Source: Arthrobotrys musiformis
Taxonomy: Eukaryota > Ascomycota > Orbiliomycetes > Orbiliales > Orbiliaceae
Length of the DNA stretch: 64,000 bases
NCBI GenBank assembly: GCA_036971715.1
Contig: JAVHJL010000003.1
Coordinates: 1,674,001-1,738,000 of the forward strand
Direction: 5' to 3'
Shown here: positions 25,301 to 36,600 of the stretch, one piece after another
Layout of the letters: each line of letters starts with the position of its first letter
Position numbering within the stretch: position 1 is the stretch's first letter
Notes under the pieces: generated by a model
Seen by the model: only the letters and a program-made list of their open reading frames with translations
Told to the model about the DNA's origin: nothing
Databases searched by the model: none
Translations under genes and position numbers: made by a program

Positions 25301-26033
25301 TTTCCCGGGAGGTTGGCTCAAACATGCACCAGTACGAACATATCTCAGAATCGCATCAGCCGCAATGTACCTTCTCAAGACTTTCGCACTGGGTGCACGG
25401 GAAGATGATATCAAAGTGTCATTGAAACTCATGGACCAAACTGTCTACACGTTGCGTGCCGCTAGTTGCGATGATGTGCACCTTGCTCTCCGATTTGGTG
25501 ATCTTCTTGAAACCCTCACCTCGAGGATTAGGGCCAGATTCATCCGCATGAACCAGAGTGGGAAGGATACCCCTAACAAACTTAACCACGGAGAGGGGTC
25601 GAACGCGGATCAACCGATGCCGGACGCAGCTACTATTAACACAAATGGTGTCAACGATACAGACAACCTGGGCATGCCGCACGCACACATTGTCTACGGA
25701 AACAACATTTATACGGGCGATCACCAGAGTTACCAAAATGGGTTCAATGGGAACGCGGTCCCTCAGCAGTTCCCAACGTATTCGAACGTCTTCCCAACCT
25801 CGTTCCATGCCATGGGCGATACCGGCAACTTTACGAATTTGGCGAATATGTATGGTATCGGGGATAACGAAATGGACGGACTGTTTGGAAATAACAATAC
25901 GGGTGGAGATGATTGGTTGACGCTTCCGATCGAGCCTTTGCTCGGTTATGGAGCTGGGGTAAGTAATGGATTAATGGGCCCGGATGTCGGAGGGCAGGAC
26001 TTACTGGAGCTGTTGCTCGCTGAGGAAAGCTAA
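22382..26033 (+). CDS. ARO80: ARO80-like Zn2Cys6 transcription activator
   Basis: Four exons (22382–22509, 22603–22612, 22740–24379, 24434–26033) give 1125 residues. The zinc cluster is C48-x2-C51-x6-C58-x12-C71-x2-C74-x6-C81 and reads ACIPCRRRKVRCDLG…PPCVRCRRESKECFF. This is close to the yeast Aro80 finger as I know it, including the CDLG and PPC blocks. Aro80 turns on aromatic amino-acid catabolism (transaminase and decarboxylase genes) in the nucleus. Residues 90–330 are Ser/Pro-rich. The fungal-specific middle region starts near SLKAWAKYRFVIAGWFTPQEAL and includes HLASRLGWTSMIP. The tail is Asn/Gly-rich, ending in an acidic QDLLELLLAEES, a plausible activation segment. Exon 2 is only 10 nt. 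The start ATG opens a Pro-rich head that leads directly into the finger. Confidence 0.85.
22603..22612 (+). other. 10-nt microexon of the ARO80-like gene
   Basis: GTCTTATCAG lies between TTTAG and GTATGC. Joined to the CG left over from exon 1, it gives Arg-Ser-Tyr-Gln directly before the first Cys of the zinc cluster. Without it, exon 1 and exon 3 are out of frame. The flanking introns are 93 and 127 nt. Confidence 0.7.
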
Positions 26034-26559
26034 AATAATATGGATTTTCTTTTTTGTTTTGCGGAGGTATTGTTTTCGGATTTGGGATTTGATTTGGGTA
26101 ATAGGGTTGAATTTCTACTTAACGTTGCACACACACGCACACTAATCGTTCGACATACCTTGGGAGGGATTCTTTTGCTTTGGTTTCGATGATTCAGAAT
26201 GGGTTTGGACCAAAAAAAAACATTTAAAATAAAAAAAGCTTTGCAGTTGGGTATGCGTGGATCAAAAGTCTGGAAAATTGACATTGTCCTTTGTTTCTGC
26301 GCCTTACGTTTGGTATCTGATTATAACATGGTGCTCAAGAAAAAAGCAAAAGTTATGTTCATATGTACGATAACGTGTAAAGATTCTATATGGTACTAGG
26401 AGCGCCTGGTCTCGAGGCTAGTATGGCACCGGAGGTAGTTAATAGTTTACTAATATATGAGCGATACGAAGGTCAAAGACGTTGCCTTGTACATGTTAGA
26501 TCAATACCACATGCTCATTATCTGATATTAAATACATGTGAAATTTATATGCATAAGAA
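26034..26559. other. Convergent intergenic region
   Basis: 3' flanks of the ARO80-like gene and of the reductase gene. It contains the second copy of the 24-nt repeat and short A runs, but no gene. Confidence 0.5.
26398..26421 (+). repeat. 24-nt dispersed repeat, copy 2
   Basis: Identical over 24 nt to 19292–19315. It sits in the convergent spacer, next to a second, shorter similarity (CTCGAGGCTAG) that also occurs near 29698. Confidence 0.5.
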
Positions 26560-27891
26560 TTACAATTTCGAGCTTCCGGAGAGCGCCTCGGACATCGGGG
26601 CAATTTCAACCAACATCTTACCGGTATTTCCACCGGCGTAGAGGTCGACGAGGGCGGCAGGAGCTTTTTCAATGCCACCTGTGACAATATGTTCCTTGCT
26701 CTTCAATTTGCCCTCGGTCAGCCATTTCGCGAGGTCTTTCCTGGCGGCGTTGTACTTTTTGGCGAAATCGAAAACGATGAAGCCTTTAATTGTTATTCTT
26801 TGGGACTGTTATTCAAACATTCGGAGTTAGTTATCTGTATTGAAATTATCGTAGGCGAGATCGTGGGTACTCACAATAACGTTTAGGATATTTGCTGGTC
26901 CTTTGGGTGTGGCGGTATTGTATTGGCTGATCGCACCGCACATGATGAATCGACTGTCTCTAGCAGCACGAGCCAAGCATGCATCTAGGATATCGCCACC
27001 GACGTTGTCAAAGTAGACATCGATGTATTTTGGTGTTAGTGCGCGAAGTTGGTTCCTCCATTCTGGGTTTTTGTAGTCGACTGCGGCGTCAAAGCCAAGG
27101 GAAGAAGTTAAGAAGTCGCATTTATCTTTGCCGCCCTGCGCAATAAAAGTTAATGGTGGAACTATTTCGGGAGAGTCAATGGAACACTTACTGCAATGCC
27201 AATTACTCTAGCTCCTCTGATCTTGGCAATTTGACCAGCCATGCTGCCTGTTGCGCCTGCTGCCTGCACATCAATGGGCGCATTAGAAAATATTCAACGA
27301 CGTCCTATAGAAAGGTTCGGATACCACATACCCCGGAAACAACGACGGTCTCACCGGGCTTAACCTTTCCAATCTCCTCCAGTCCAAAATAAGCCGTCAA
27401 CCCTGTGATTCCCAACACACTCATGAAGTCTCTAGGACTGCATCCAAAAGGAACATCCAATCTCTCCACGAGCTTTTCGGTGAGGACGGCGTATTCCGCC
27501 CACCCGGACATGGAGACTACCCAGTCGCCCTTCTTGAATTTCGAAGAGTCTATATCCGAGCCGATAGCATGAATCTGGCCGATTGTGGAGCCTCGCATCA
27601 CGTCACCGATCTCAACGGGGGCAATGTAGGACCTCTTGGCTGTTAACCATGATCGCATAGCAGCATCGAGGGATCTAACAGCGATCGCTGAAAGTTAGCG
27701 ACGATATTCAGGAGTCCTTGTGTTGGAATGTGGTATTTTGGGACTTACAGGTAATGTGCGCGAACTAGGATCTCATTGGGCTTTAATGACGTCGGTAGCG
27801 ACGCGGTTTTGACATTGAAAGTCTTATCTGGGATGATTGTGGGATTCGGCCTTTCGGCGTAAACGACCTGTTTATAAGTTGTTGGAGACAT
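26560..27891 (-). CDS. NAD(P)H-dependent medium-chain reductase (PTGR/LTB4DH-like)
   Basis: Five exons (27891–27749, 27674–27332, 27263–27192, 27135–26875, 26805–26560) give 354 residues. It is a zinc-free medium-chain dehydrogenase/reductase of the leukotriene B4 dehydrogenase / alkenal reductase group, which reduces double bonds of enones and similar electrophiles with NADPH. Evidence: an N-terminal GroES-like half (HYLSLDAAMRSWL, GDVMRGSTIGQI), GITGLTAYFGLEEIG, the nucleotide-binding AAGATGS at 163–169 formed by exon joining, DVYFDNVGG, and NVISQRITIKGFIVFDF. The ATG at 27891 (MSPTTYKQ) matches the family start; an in-frame ATG at 27981 would add 30 residues and is less likely. Substrate cannot be told. 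Confidence 0.88.
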
Positions 27892-28712
27892 ATTTGCAGC
27901 GATATTATGGAGGTCGGATTCGAAGGAAAGAAGGGTGGGAATTTGGAGAGCAGTTGAGATTCGAAATGGAAAGGGCCCCAACAGCTAAAGCTTTTATATA
28001 CTTTAGGACAAAATGAATGAATGCAAAGCGAACCGTGGGATTTTTTACCCCAGACCGGCTTCTACTGCTAGGGTTTTATATTGGTAGGATGTTAGACAGC
28101 GCTCGGAGAGGGGGGGTTATGGAAACATCCACTTCCCAGTCTCGATATGGAGAAAGCTCCGGGGTAAGCTCGAGTCCTTTCGGCTGGACCGAGAGCAGCA
28201 CCGCCATCGATACTCGGCATCGGGGAGAACTTAGTTTTGGGGAATGCCGCTTGCATGAGAACGTCAAGATGCCGCGGTTCATTCGGCTGCCAGATTCGGC
28301 GGTTGTGTTACACTGGAATACCACGCAACGCACGTTTAACATTCGAAAGACGAACAGGATGAGGAGGCAGCGAGAGCGTTAAACCCCGGTGTCTGGGCAT
28401 GCGTATATATACTCATCGATCACGGCGGTATTCAATTAGGATCAGGTGTGGATCAATCTAGTACAATATCTCAGTCTTCTACAATAAGGTTCACAACATC
28501 AACCGGCTTCCCTTTCGACAATATTAATATAATGTAAGGAGCTATGCATGGTTTCCAAAACCTCCCATATGGATATCATATAAAGATTAGGTGCAGCCAT
28601 GAAAAATGACCTGCTTGGAATATATTCTTGTATAATCACAAATGGTGCCACGGTCTTCGGCCCACCCGAACCCGCTTTTCGCATCACCCTTGGCGCAACG
28701 ATCTTTAGAACC
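27892..28712. other. Intergenic region
   Basis: Promoter of the reductase and 3' flank of the small J-domain-like gene, which lies in the same orientation. No further gene seen; the minus-strand open frame at 28076–28342 looks like chance. Confidence 0.45.
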
Positions 28713-29339
28713 CTACACCCTTCGACGTGTCAGATCCAACTTACCATCTACAAAGTCTCTACCCCGGCGTGTAGATTCCCTCCATTCTTTACTACCCGGA
28801 CGCGGATACGACATGAGACCCGAGCCACTTTCATCATAAGATGCTAATGCCATACCTCCCCTCCTATAGTGTTCTCGACCCTGCTCTTCACATACATGAC
28901 AATCGGTCCCGCCCCCATACTCCTCATCGACAATTGCCTTCTGCTTGGGATCTATCAGAATATCCTTAGCCTCTTCTAACTCCTTCATTCTTCCTTTGAT
29001 AGCATCTTTCATATCTTTTGTCAGTTTTTTCCTTCGGGCGAGTTCTACTCTTGCGGGACCAGGGGAAAGGCCCGGGTGTTTCTTTTCGTGGAAGAGGTAG
29101 AGGAGATGGGACATTTCGTCACCGTAGATTTCTAGGACGAGATCCGTTTCTGCATGTCTCGGGCAAAGGAGGAATAGATTGTACGGGTTTGGGGGGATCG
29201 GAATCACCGGTGATTCCGAAGGGGGTCGCGAGAATGGCTTTTTCGGCGGGGTTGACTGGAGATCTCGAGGCGAGAACGAATAGGGCTTGTTTGAACTGGG
29301 CGTCAGTAGCCTTTTAAAGAAGTTCCGGATTTCAGACAT
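28713..29339 (-). CDS. Small J-domain-like protein lacking HPD
   Basis: Single exon, 208 residues, not firmly recognised. The part from about residue 75 to 142 resembles a J domain: an aromatic helix II-like piece (MSHLLYLFHEKKHPGLSPG), a helix III-like piece (RMKELEEAKDILIDPKQKAI) and VDEEYGGG, which parallels the usual EVLSDPEKRAxYDxxG. The HPD triplet needed to stimulate Hsp70 is absent, so it is either a degenerate J protein or a chance likeness. The head is Pro-rich and basic; a CxxC (CHVC) follows at about 148. It is probably soluble. It diverges from the gene at 30651. Confidence 0.5.
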   Translation of the reverse strand: MSEIRNFFKRLLTPSSNKPYSFSPRDLQSTPPKKPFSRPPSESPVIPIPPNPYNLFLLCPRHAETDLVLEIYGDEMSHLLYLFHEKKHPGLSPGPARVELARRKKLTKDMKDAIKGRMKELEEAKDILIDPKQKAIVDEEYGGGTDCHVCEEQGREHYRRGGMALASYDESGSGLMSYPRPGSKEWRESTRRGRDFVDGKLDLTRRRV

Positions 29340-30650
29340 AGTTTTTCTACGGAGTCCGATCCACTATTGTATGGAAATGCAGTATTATCCAAGATGGTGT
29401 TCGGCGATGTATCGAGAGGGAGGGGGGGAGGGAGGAACAGAATCGCAGGGAATGGTGGCTGGAATTAAGATATTGCTCTTAGATATCCCGATAGAGATTA
29501 TTAGTAGCGGGCAATTTGTTTCAAGGGACACGATGTCGCTCATACAAGGTAAAATTAAGTTGTTTTATATCGTCGAGAATACAGAAGTGAGTATGGCCTT
29601 TAGGCGTTTGAGAATACTTGACGTCTGAAACGTATTTCTATTCGCGGTACGTGTATGGATGTACAAGAAATACCACACCGCGTGTGTATGTATGACCTCG
29701 AGGCTAGTGTTTGACTAGTCCGAAGCCCTGTGGAACAGCTGAAGCCTTGAATCTAGGCGTCCGGAGGGCTTGACATGTCTGTATACAGTGAAGTCATATA
29801 TTTCAGCCCTCGTGATCGGGTACAATCTAGAAGTGTCTACCATTTAAATAAGCCTAATCGAGATATCAGTAACCGTATCAATAGCTATCAATATGCCCCT
29901 TGTAGGCTTCGGTTTTGAAGATTGCCTAGCTTAAATTGAATTATATTATAGTGACGGGCCCATGAATCCAGAATGTTTCGTTTCCATTCGAGGGCCGACA
30001 ATCTGGAATTCGAGTCCCCCCCCACAGGCATACAGTTTCCTGCCTCAAACATTGATTTTTCAATACTGCAAAGAAAGTAGCATTTGTTCGAGAGAAATGG
30101 CGACTTCGTACTCAAAACAACGGCGATTTGTCTTCGGTTACGCAGGTGTGTATTAGGATACGTAGAGTATATTTGGCCAGCCTCGAGTCTAGACGTAAGG
30201 CGTAGGCAGGGCTATGAACTGGCTTCAGAGGTCAAATATCCGTAGTTTTTGTTGTCAGTGGATTCTAAACGTTGGAATTGGGCTTATTTATGAGCCATCA
30301 TTGCGACGCCGGGCCGTTTCCGTGGGACTTTTTTATGGCGCTGTTAGGTTCAATGTAATCGAACACACAGCTCTTTTTATCAACACCACTGCCACCTCCA
30401 CCCGGATGCATTACACCTCACCCTCACCGCTATCGTCATCATCTGATTCTTCTTCTCATCGCCATCACGATTATCCGTCACAACTCCCAGGAACATCTTT
30501 AGAACCATCCCTTGACGCTTGGTCCGTAAAGACCAGCGTCCTTAGGCAGGTTTTAATATCAAAACACCATACGAAATCCCAAGCACGCCCTCTGGTATCG
30601 GGCCCTTCGCTCTGTTCGCCTGTATACACATCATCCGCCAACCACCAGCC
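29340..30650. other. Divergent intergenic region
   Basis: Promoters of the J-like gene (minus) and of the unrecognised gene (plus). A Ser/His-rich open frame from 30406 to 30663 overlaps the start of the plus gene in another frame; I treat it as leader sequence. Confidence 0.4.
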
Positions 30651-31587
30651 ATGGATGTTATAATCCTAGACAAAGCGTTTGAGACGCTTAAGATAGCCGG
30701 GCACTCGTTCCGAGACCCTTTGCTTTCATTTCACAAGCAAGGGTGAGTTGCTTCGTACATCGAGGTCAACCTTTGATTCTCGGTCCCAGCTAACATATCC
30801 CGCAGGACCACAAAGTTCCTGAGGTTTACCCTCGGAGAAAGAACTATTGAAGTTCTTCTAGTGGGTGGTGTTGCCATCCACCAAATCGACGACTCTGCGT
30901 CTTTCAATGTAAAGGGCAATGTAAGATACACCCTACCGAGTACGTTGGATAGAGCAAGCCATCTAATAGGTTCGATTAAAGGTGCGAGGATTCGATCCTC
31001 CAAAACACACATCAGAAATCGAGATAGAATGTTGTTCAAAAATGAGATGGGTAGATGTTTGGACGCCTATCGAATCCAAAGTCAGTCATTCTTATTTGCC
31101 AAAAAGTGTGAAGTTAATCCTAACCTTTGAGCAGCTTGATGGTTTCACTTCGTTGTCCCTCAAACCATGGAAGCAAGCAAGCTCCCCCACTTTGACTGCC
31201 CTAGGGACCTCAGCTTTGGTCGCTTCCCTCACCATTACCGACGAAGCTGGGGTGCTACCATCCTACCCGGACCTGTCCCTGACTAGCCCTATCACTCTCC
31301 CAGAAACCGTCCCCGTCCTTCCATTTTTTGACGCCATGATCAATGGTGTCGGGGAAATAATTGGAGTTAACCAAGATAATGAAGAATGTTTCTGCGAAGC
31401 GGAGGGAAGTGATGGTTCGGACGAACTTTCGGTCTCTTCCGATGGATTTGGTGACGAATTTGAGTTCCTCCGTCAACGGAAGGCGGATGGAACAGGATGG
31501 ATTTTTTGTATGCGAAGAACCAAAGCAGACAGCAATGCGGCCCCCTCCCCCGGTTCGGAACATGACACACCTGCTGCCGCTACTTAG
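30651..31587 (+). CDS. Unrecognised four-exon protein
   Basis: Exons 30651–30742, 30806–30920, 30970–31080 and 31135–31587 give 256 residues. The ATG sits in a strong context (GCCATGG). I do not recognise the family. The first half reads as a compact beta-rich domain (TTKFLRFTLGERTIEVLLVGG, then NVRLKVRGFDPP, WVDVWTPIE). The second half is acidic and Ser-rich and ends in an Ala/Thr tail. No TM segment or signal peptide is seen. The last intron (31081–31134) is 54 nt and has no stop, so its retention would simply add 18 residues. The splice model is consistent in phase, but without similarity support the gene is less sure than its neighbours. Confidence 0.55.
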
Positions 31588-32461
31588 GTTTCTTCTTTTC
31601 TCTTTCCCCGGTCTATTAGTTATGCTTCAACTACTCTTGCTGGAACTATTACCGCCACTGCCAACATTGGCGCTGGTGCTACCTTTTCCGAATTGCAATG
31701 CCAATTACCCGTTTGGTTGCAGTTGCTGACTGGCTTATCTAGTTCCAAGCAAGTCTACTTCAGTTACGGCTTCTTCTTCTCTTTCCGTTTTCTCCTCTTT
31801 TCCTCGTCTCCGTCCCTTTACTATTCTCTATTCTAACAATGCTCTCCCCTTCACCTTTTCCTTGTTACCCACTTTCTTCTTTCTTCTTCTTCTCTACACT
31901 AGTCGTATTTTCCAGCTTTTGCTTTGCTCACTGTCGTAGACTGCTTGGGCCAGCTCTGGTTTACGAGAGGTAGGATTCTCTAACTGCTCAAGGCCTAATG
32001 TTATTTCCTCGTCCTAATTTCCCTAGCGTTTTTCTTTGGACCACTAGTAACCCGCCGAATAATAAATACAGCACCTATGATGTCTGCGACTCTTGCGTAT
32101 TACGCGTTGCTACTGTTGGATTCCGCCGTAGACACCCTTTAGCTTCAGAGAACCGAAGACGCGTGGTGGGCTACTGCACGATGTGCATACATAAGTGCAT
32201 ATGAGCCGACGTTATTACATTAGTTTCTCTGCAACTGACTCACAGGCTTCGTCACAGCCCGTCCCAAATCTGCGGGTGTGTGCGTCAGTGTATCGAAGCT
32301 TAAATACAACCTTTGAGGCTGTGTGCTTCTGCCTCTCGCTAAGATTAAGCTTATATATGAGGCTCCGACTCTCCGACATCAAGGGAAAGAGGGGACTTTC
32401 ACACAAACTAAACTTTAATACGATATAATATCAAAAACGACGAAACCTCAAAGCTTTGAAA
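31588..32461. other. Intergenic region
   Basis: Pyrimidine-rich 3' flank of the preceding gene followed by the promoter of the Nudix gene. No other gene is visible. Confidence 0.5.
32351..32358 (+). promoter_or_regulatory. TATA box candidate for the Nudix gene
   Basis: TTATATAT about 105 nt upstream of the Nudix start codon. Motif match only. Confidence 0.35.
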
Positions 32462-33043
32462 ATGTCGGCGGCTGCATATATTCCATCATACCAGCCCCCA
32501 CCTGCGCTCGTGGATCACTCTTATACTTTGACACCAGAGGTTGAACAATATGACAAACCTTTGGAAGAAATCATCCGGCTCAACGCCCCGCGCAATACCA
32601 TCGGAGTTGGAGCATTCGTCTTCAAAACGTCATCTTCAGGCGAACCTTTACTCCTCTTGATCCGTCGCTCGGCTTCTGAATCCGCGTATCCGGAAATGTA
32701 CGAAGTCCCCGGCGGCGGTGCGGAAGCGCCCCCCATAGACGCTACGCTTTTGGACTCCGTCGCACGAGAGTTGTTCGAAGAAACGGGATTGGTGGCCACC
32801 AGGCTTGTTAAACTTATCGATACGGCGGATTTTCAGGGTCGCAGGGGGGATCTGTGGCGGAAATTTAATTTTGTGGTCGAGGTTCAGGATACCGAGCATG
32901 TGGTTTTACAACCGTCGGAGCATGATGAGTTTCGGTGGGTTGGGAGGGAGGAGTTCGAGAGGTTGATTGCGTCCGAGGAGATGAGGACTATGCCGTCGCA
33001 GCAGATTACGATCAGAGCTGCGTTCGAGGTCTATGGACTATAA
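32462..33043 (+). CDS. Nudix hydrolase
   Basis: Single exon, 193 residues from the ATG at 32462. Nudix enzymes split nucleoside diphosphates linked to another group. The box runs over residues 84–112: PGGGAE…DSVARELFEETGLV, with the metal-binding REL-x-EE-x-G core at 102–109. The spacing between the first glycine and the REL is a little longer than the consensus, and the first conserved Glu is not in its usual place. Before the box, IGVGAFVFKTSSSGEPLLLLIRR is the usual beta-strand lead; after it, HVVLQPSEHDEFRWVGREEF matches the common family ending (EHxxxxWV). Substrate is unknown. No signal peptide, so cytosolic or nuclear. Confidence 0.88.
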   Translation: MSAAAYIPSYQPPPALVDHSYTLTPEVEQYDKPLEEIIRLNAPRNTIGVGAFVFKTSSSGEPLLLLIRRSASESAYPEMYEVPGGGAEAPPIDATLLDSVARELFEETGLVATRLVKLIDTADFQGRRGDLWRKFNFVVEVQDTEHVVLQPSEHDEFRWVGREEFERLIASEEMRTMPSQQITIRAAFEVYGL

Positions 33044-33685
33044 TTCATGTTGCGTTAGAAGTTTTTGATGTTTCTAGAACTACTGTCACGACCGCAAAGT
33101 CTAGAGACCCTTTGGTTTAGATTCGCTTTACATGTATACACGATAGAGTCATTCTACGAGATCCGCGGAGCTTTCATAATTCTTTCGGAAAAATTGTTTC
33201 TTTCATTCTCGGGTCCTTGCCACCCTTACAAAAAATATTCCCGTTCGGTGATCCCATTGCTGAAGGGTTATTTCCATTAGACCTAACTAATTCAAATCCG
33301 CGCGCACAAAAAAATCCCAAATTTTTTTGTTGTCCCCAGATTATAATTCCAAAAAAGTAGACGATTTCCCAAGATGATACATGAAAGAAAAAAAGAATAG
33401 AAAAAACAAAAACAAGAAAATGGTATCCGTAAATTGGTCACAAGATATCGCTAAGATGCCGCTAATGCTGGATTTGGCTATCATTGTAAATGAGTGTATG
33501 AAGTAAATTCTTTGAGAAGGGGGAGGGTCATTAAAATCTCAGATGAAGATCGGAGGGAGAGGGGGGGCCGTTGGTATCATTATTACAATATCTCTTTCGT
33601 TCCTTTGATTGTGGTATATTTTTTTATGGGTTTCGTATCCGTGGGAGACTTGTTGATCCTGCTTGCACGTGTGCAAACTATGGAT
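33044..33685. other. Convergent intergenic region
   Basis: AT-rich 3' flanks of the Nudix and GPI-type genes, with short A and T runs. No gene. Confidence 0.5.
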
Positions 33686-36600
33686 TTACAAGAACATCAC
33701 AAGGAAATATCCGAGAACGGCCATGAGGGCCGTCATCGATGGTGGGCTCATGGTGCTTGCGCTGCCCGTAGCAACTGGAGGTCCAGTAATAGTTGGGGAG
33801 CTGGTGAAGTCTGGCGTGGTGACACCAGAAATGCTTGGAATCCATATGGACGAGGACTGCACGAATTATTAGTATTGTAACCTGTCAAGAAAAACGATGA
33901 GGAAACTTACGGAGGAAGATCCCGCAGAAGTCAAGGTCGAAGGCGGCGGGACAGTGGCTGTGGTTTCCTCCTCACCGTTACCTCCAGTTGTAGATGTGCT
34001 GGTCGACTCATCGGTTTCTGTAGATGTCGGTTCGGTTGAACTGGGCTCTGTAGTTGTGGGCTCATCCGTTGTCGTTGTTGTCGTTGGGGATTCTATATCA
34101 GATGTTGTTGTCTCTCCGGTTGGTTCTGTTGTTGTGGGTTCAAGTGTTGTGGGTTCTTCCTCGCTAGTGGTAGGTTCGGCTGTAGTTGGCTCTGGAGTGG
34201 TTGTTGGCTCGGGCGTAGTGGTTGGCTCGGGTGTAGTGGTTGGCTCGGGCGTAGTGGTTGGCTCGGGCGTAGTGGTTGGCTCAGGAGCAGTGGTTTCTGG
34301 AGGCTCGCTAGTATCATTATCGGATGTGGTAGTCACGGGTTCCGCAGTCGCTGTGATCGTTGTAGGATCAGGGGTAAGGGTGACGGTTTCGGTCTCTTTT
34401 GAAATGACACTGTCTGCAGAGGTTGTAGACTGCGAGCTATCTTCTCCTTTCCTCACCGGCGTGTTTTGCATAAGCGGTGCTGGCAGGAGCCCCTCGCAAT
34501 AAGAAACCCACTGTGCGACATCAGGATATGCGAGCTGAGCAAACTGGGTCCTTGTGTAATCCAGCCTCTCCATACAAGTGCTACAGAGCTGAAGTTTGAA
34601 ATTAAACGCCGAGTCTATTGCACAAATAGCCGGAACTTTACCAGTGCGTTGGGCCTCCAAGAGGGCGTTGTTACATTCGTCGTAACAGGGTTGGACGGGA
34701 ACGGCTAGATCGGTCGACGCCTGTGCCAGTAAGGCCTGGGCTTGCCTCTTATAGTACCTGTAGCCAGTAGGGTCGTTATCAATGAGCGTATATCCGTCGG
34801 ACGAAAAATTGAGAGCCCATCTCCTGGGGTCCAAATTATAGTACGGATAATTATTGTATTTGTAAGTGCAGAGTTTGTATGAGCAGCCCTCGGGTCTCCA
34901 GCAGTGCTTCACTGGATCTTGGAGTGGTGGTGCCTTGACACACTCATCTGGCCGGCATGCAAAGATATCAACTGGAGGAGGCTCGTTCGGACATGCGTTA
35001 CGGCCAGGTCTTTGCTGGACCTTGGGAGCGCACACATATCCTGGAGGACAACCCCAAGTGTAATTGCGTGGGAAGTTGTAGGCGGTAATGTCTCCCTTTG
35101 CCGGGTACCTCGCCTCGCATATCCTGGTATAGATGGTGTTTGTCACAGTCCTAGCGCATGTTACGTTAGAAACAAATCTTAAAAAAAGGTACGGATACTA
35201 TTTAAATTTAGCACATACTGAACCACTGTTGCAGTGACAGTGCGGGTCGTTGGCGGGCGGATAATTGTATTGCCTGGCAATGTGCGAATAATTGTATTGC
35301 CTGGCAGCGTGTGGGTCTGGGTTCGAACAATTGGCGGGAGCGTGCGGACAGTTGTCAACAACACAGTCCGAATTGTGGTCGTTCGAACGGTGACGAATCG
35401 AGTCGTCGTGCGAGTGATTGGGATGGTCGTGGTAGTGACGACAGGGATGAAGCTGGTCAATGTTGTCGTTACCACAATTGTCTCCGGCCCAAGGGTCGTA
35501 GTGAATGAGGAAACAATTGTCGTTGGAACAACAGTAGTGAACGAAGATACAATTGTCGAAGTGACTACGTCTGTTGTAAGGATTGTCTCTGTCACCGGAT
35601 AGGGGCTTGGGATCTCAGTCGTTTCTGTGATGAGACTTGTTTGGGTCTCTGTAATTAGAACCTCTTCGGTCAGTGTCTCGACCAAAGTCTCAACCTGGGT
35701 TTCGATCTGGGTCTCAGTGGCAGTATCAGTCTGTGTATTGATCAAAGTGTCGGTCTGTGTATTGACCAGAGTCTCTGTCTGTGTGTCGGTCTGCGTATTT
35801 GTCAAAGTATCGGTCTGGGTCTGAGTCTCAGTGGCAGTATTTGTTAGAGTTTCGGTGGCAGTATCAGTCTGAGTCTCAGTGGCAGTATCAGTCTGAGTTT
35901 CGGTGGCAGTATCAGTTTGAGTCTGAGTCTCAGTGGCAGTGTCCGTCTGGGTCTCGGTCGCGGTATCGGTCCGAGTCTCAGTAGCAGTGTCTGTTCGAGT
36001 CTCAGTAGCAGTGTCTGTTCGAGTCTCAGTAGCAGTGTCTGTTCGAGTCTCCGTGGCGGTCTTTGTCTTTGTCTTCCACTTGGTCTCCGTCTTCCACTTG
36101 GTTTCGGTATGTGTCTTCCATTTGATACTCGTCGACACAGACGTTGCTGTAGTCGTGACCGTCGTTGTTGAGCCATATCCTCCCACTGTCACTGTCACTG
36201 GATAAGGGCCGCCGGTTTGAGTCTCGGTTTCGGTAACTGTTGTTACATCACCAGTTTGAGTCTCGGTTTCGGTCACAGTCGTAGTCGCACCAGGTTCGAT
36301 GGAGGTTTCGGTAACTGTTGTTACATCACCAGTTTGGGTCTCGGTTTCGGTCACAGTCGTGGCCGCACCGGGTTCAGTAGATGTTTCTGTCACAGTCGTA
36401 GCCGCACCGGGTTCGGTAGAGGTTTCTGTCACAGTTGTGGGTGGAATGGTCTCCGTTGATGTTTCCACGACGGTATTAGTTTCTGTGACCGTGGAAGCAT
36501 CTGGAGTATCCGTGACGGTGAGATAGCAAGTCTCCGTAACCGTGACGCCATAACCTTCTTCTGTAGTCGTGGCCGTGGTCGTAGCTGTAGTCGTAGCTGT

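Noticed and set aside
27892..27981. Upstream in-frame start for the reductase (30 extra residues)
   Set aside because: Family similarity begins at the downstream ATG; the extra part looks like a translated leader, though a targeting peptide cannot be fully excluded.
30930..31010. tRNA-like T-arm (GAGGATTCGATCCTC)
   Set aside because: No matching acceptor, D or anticodon arms; the sequence lies in an intron and exon of a consistent protein gene.
33897..34502. Val/Gly/Ser-rich plus-strand open frame opposite the GPI-type gene
   Set aside because: It is the antisense reading of the Glu-Pro-Thr repeats; the opposite strand has a signal peptide, a Cys-rich domain and consistent splice sites.
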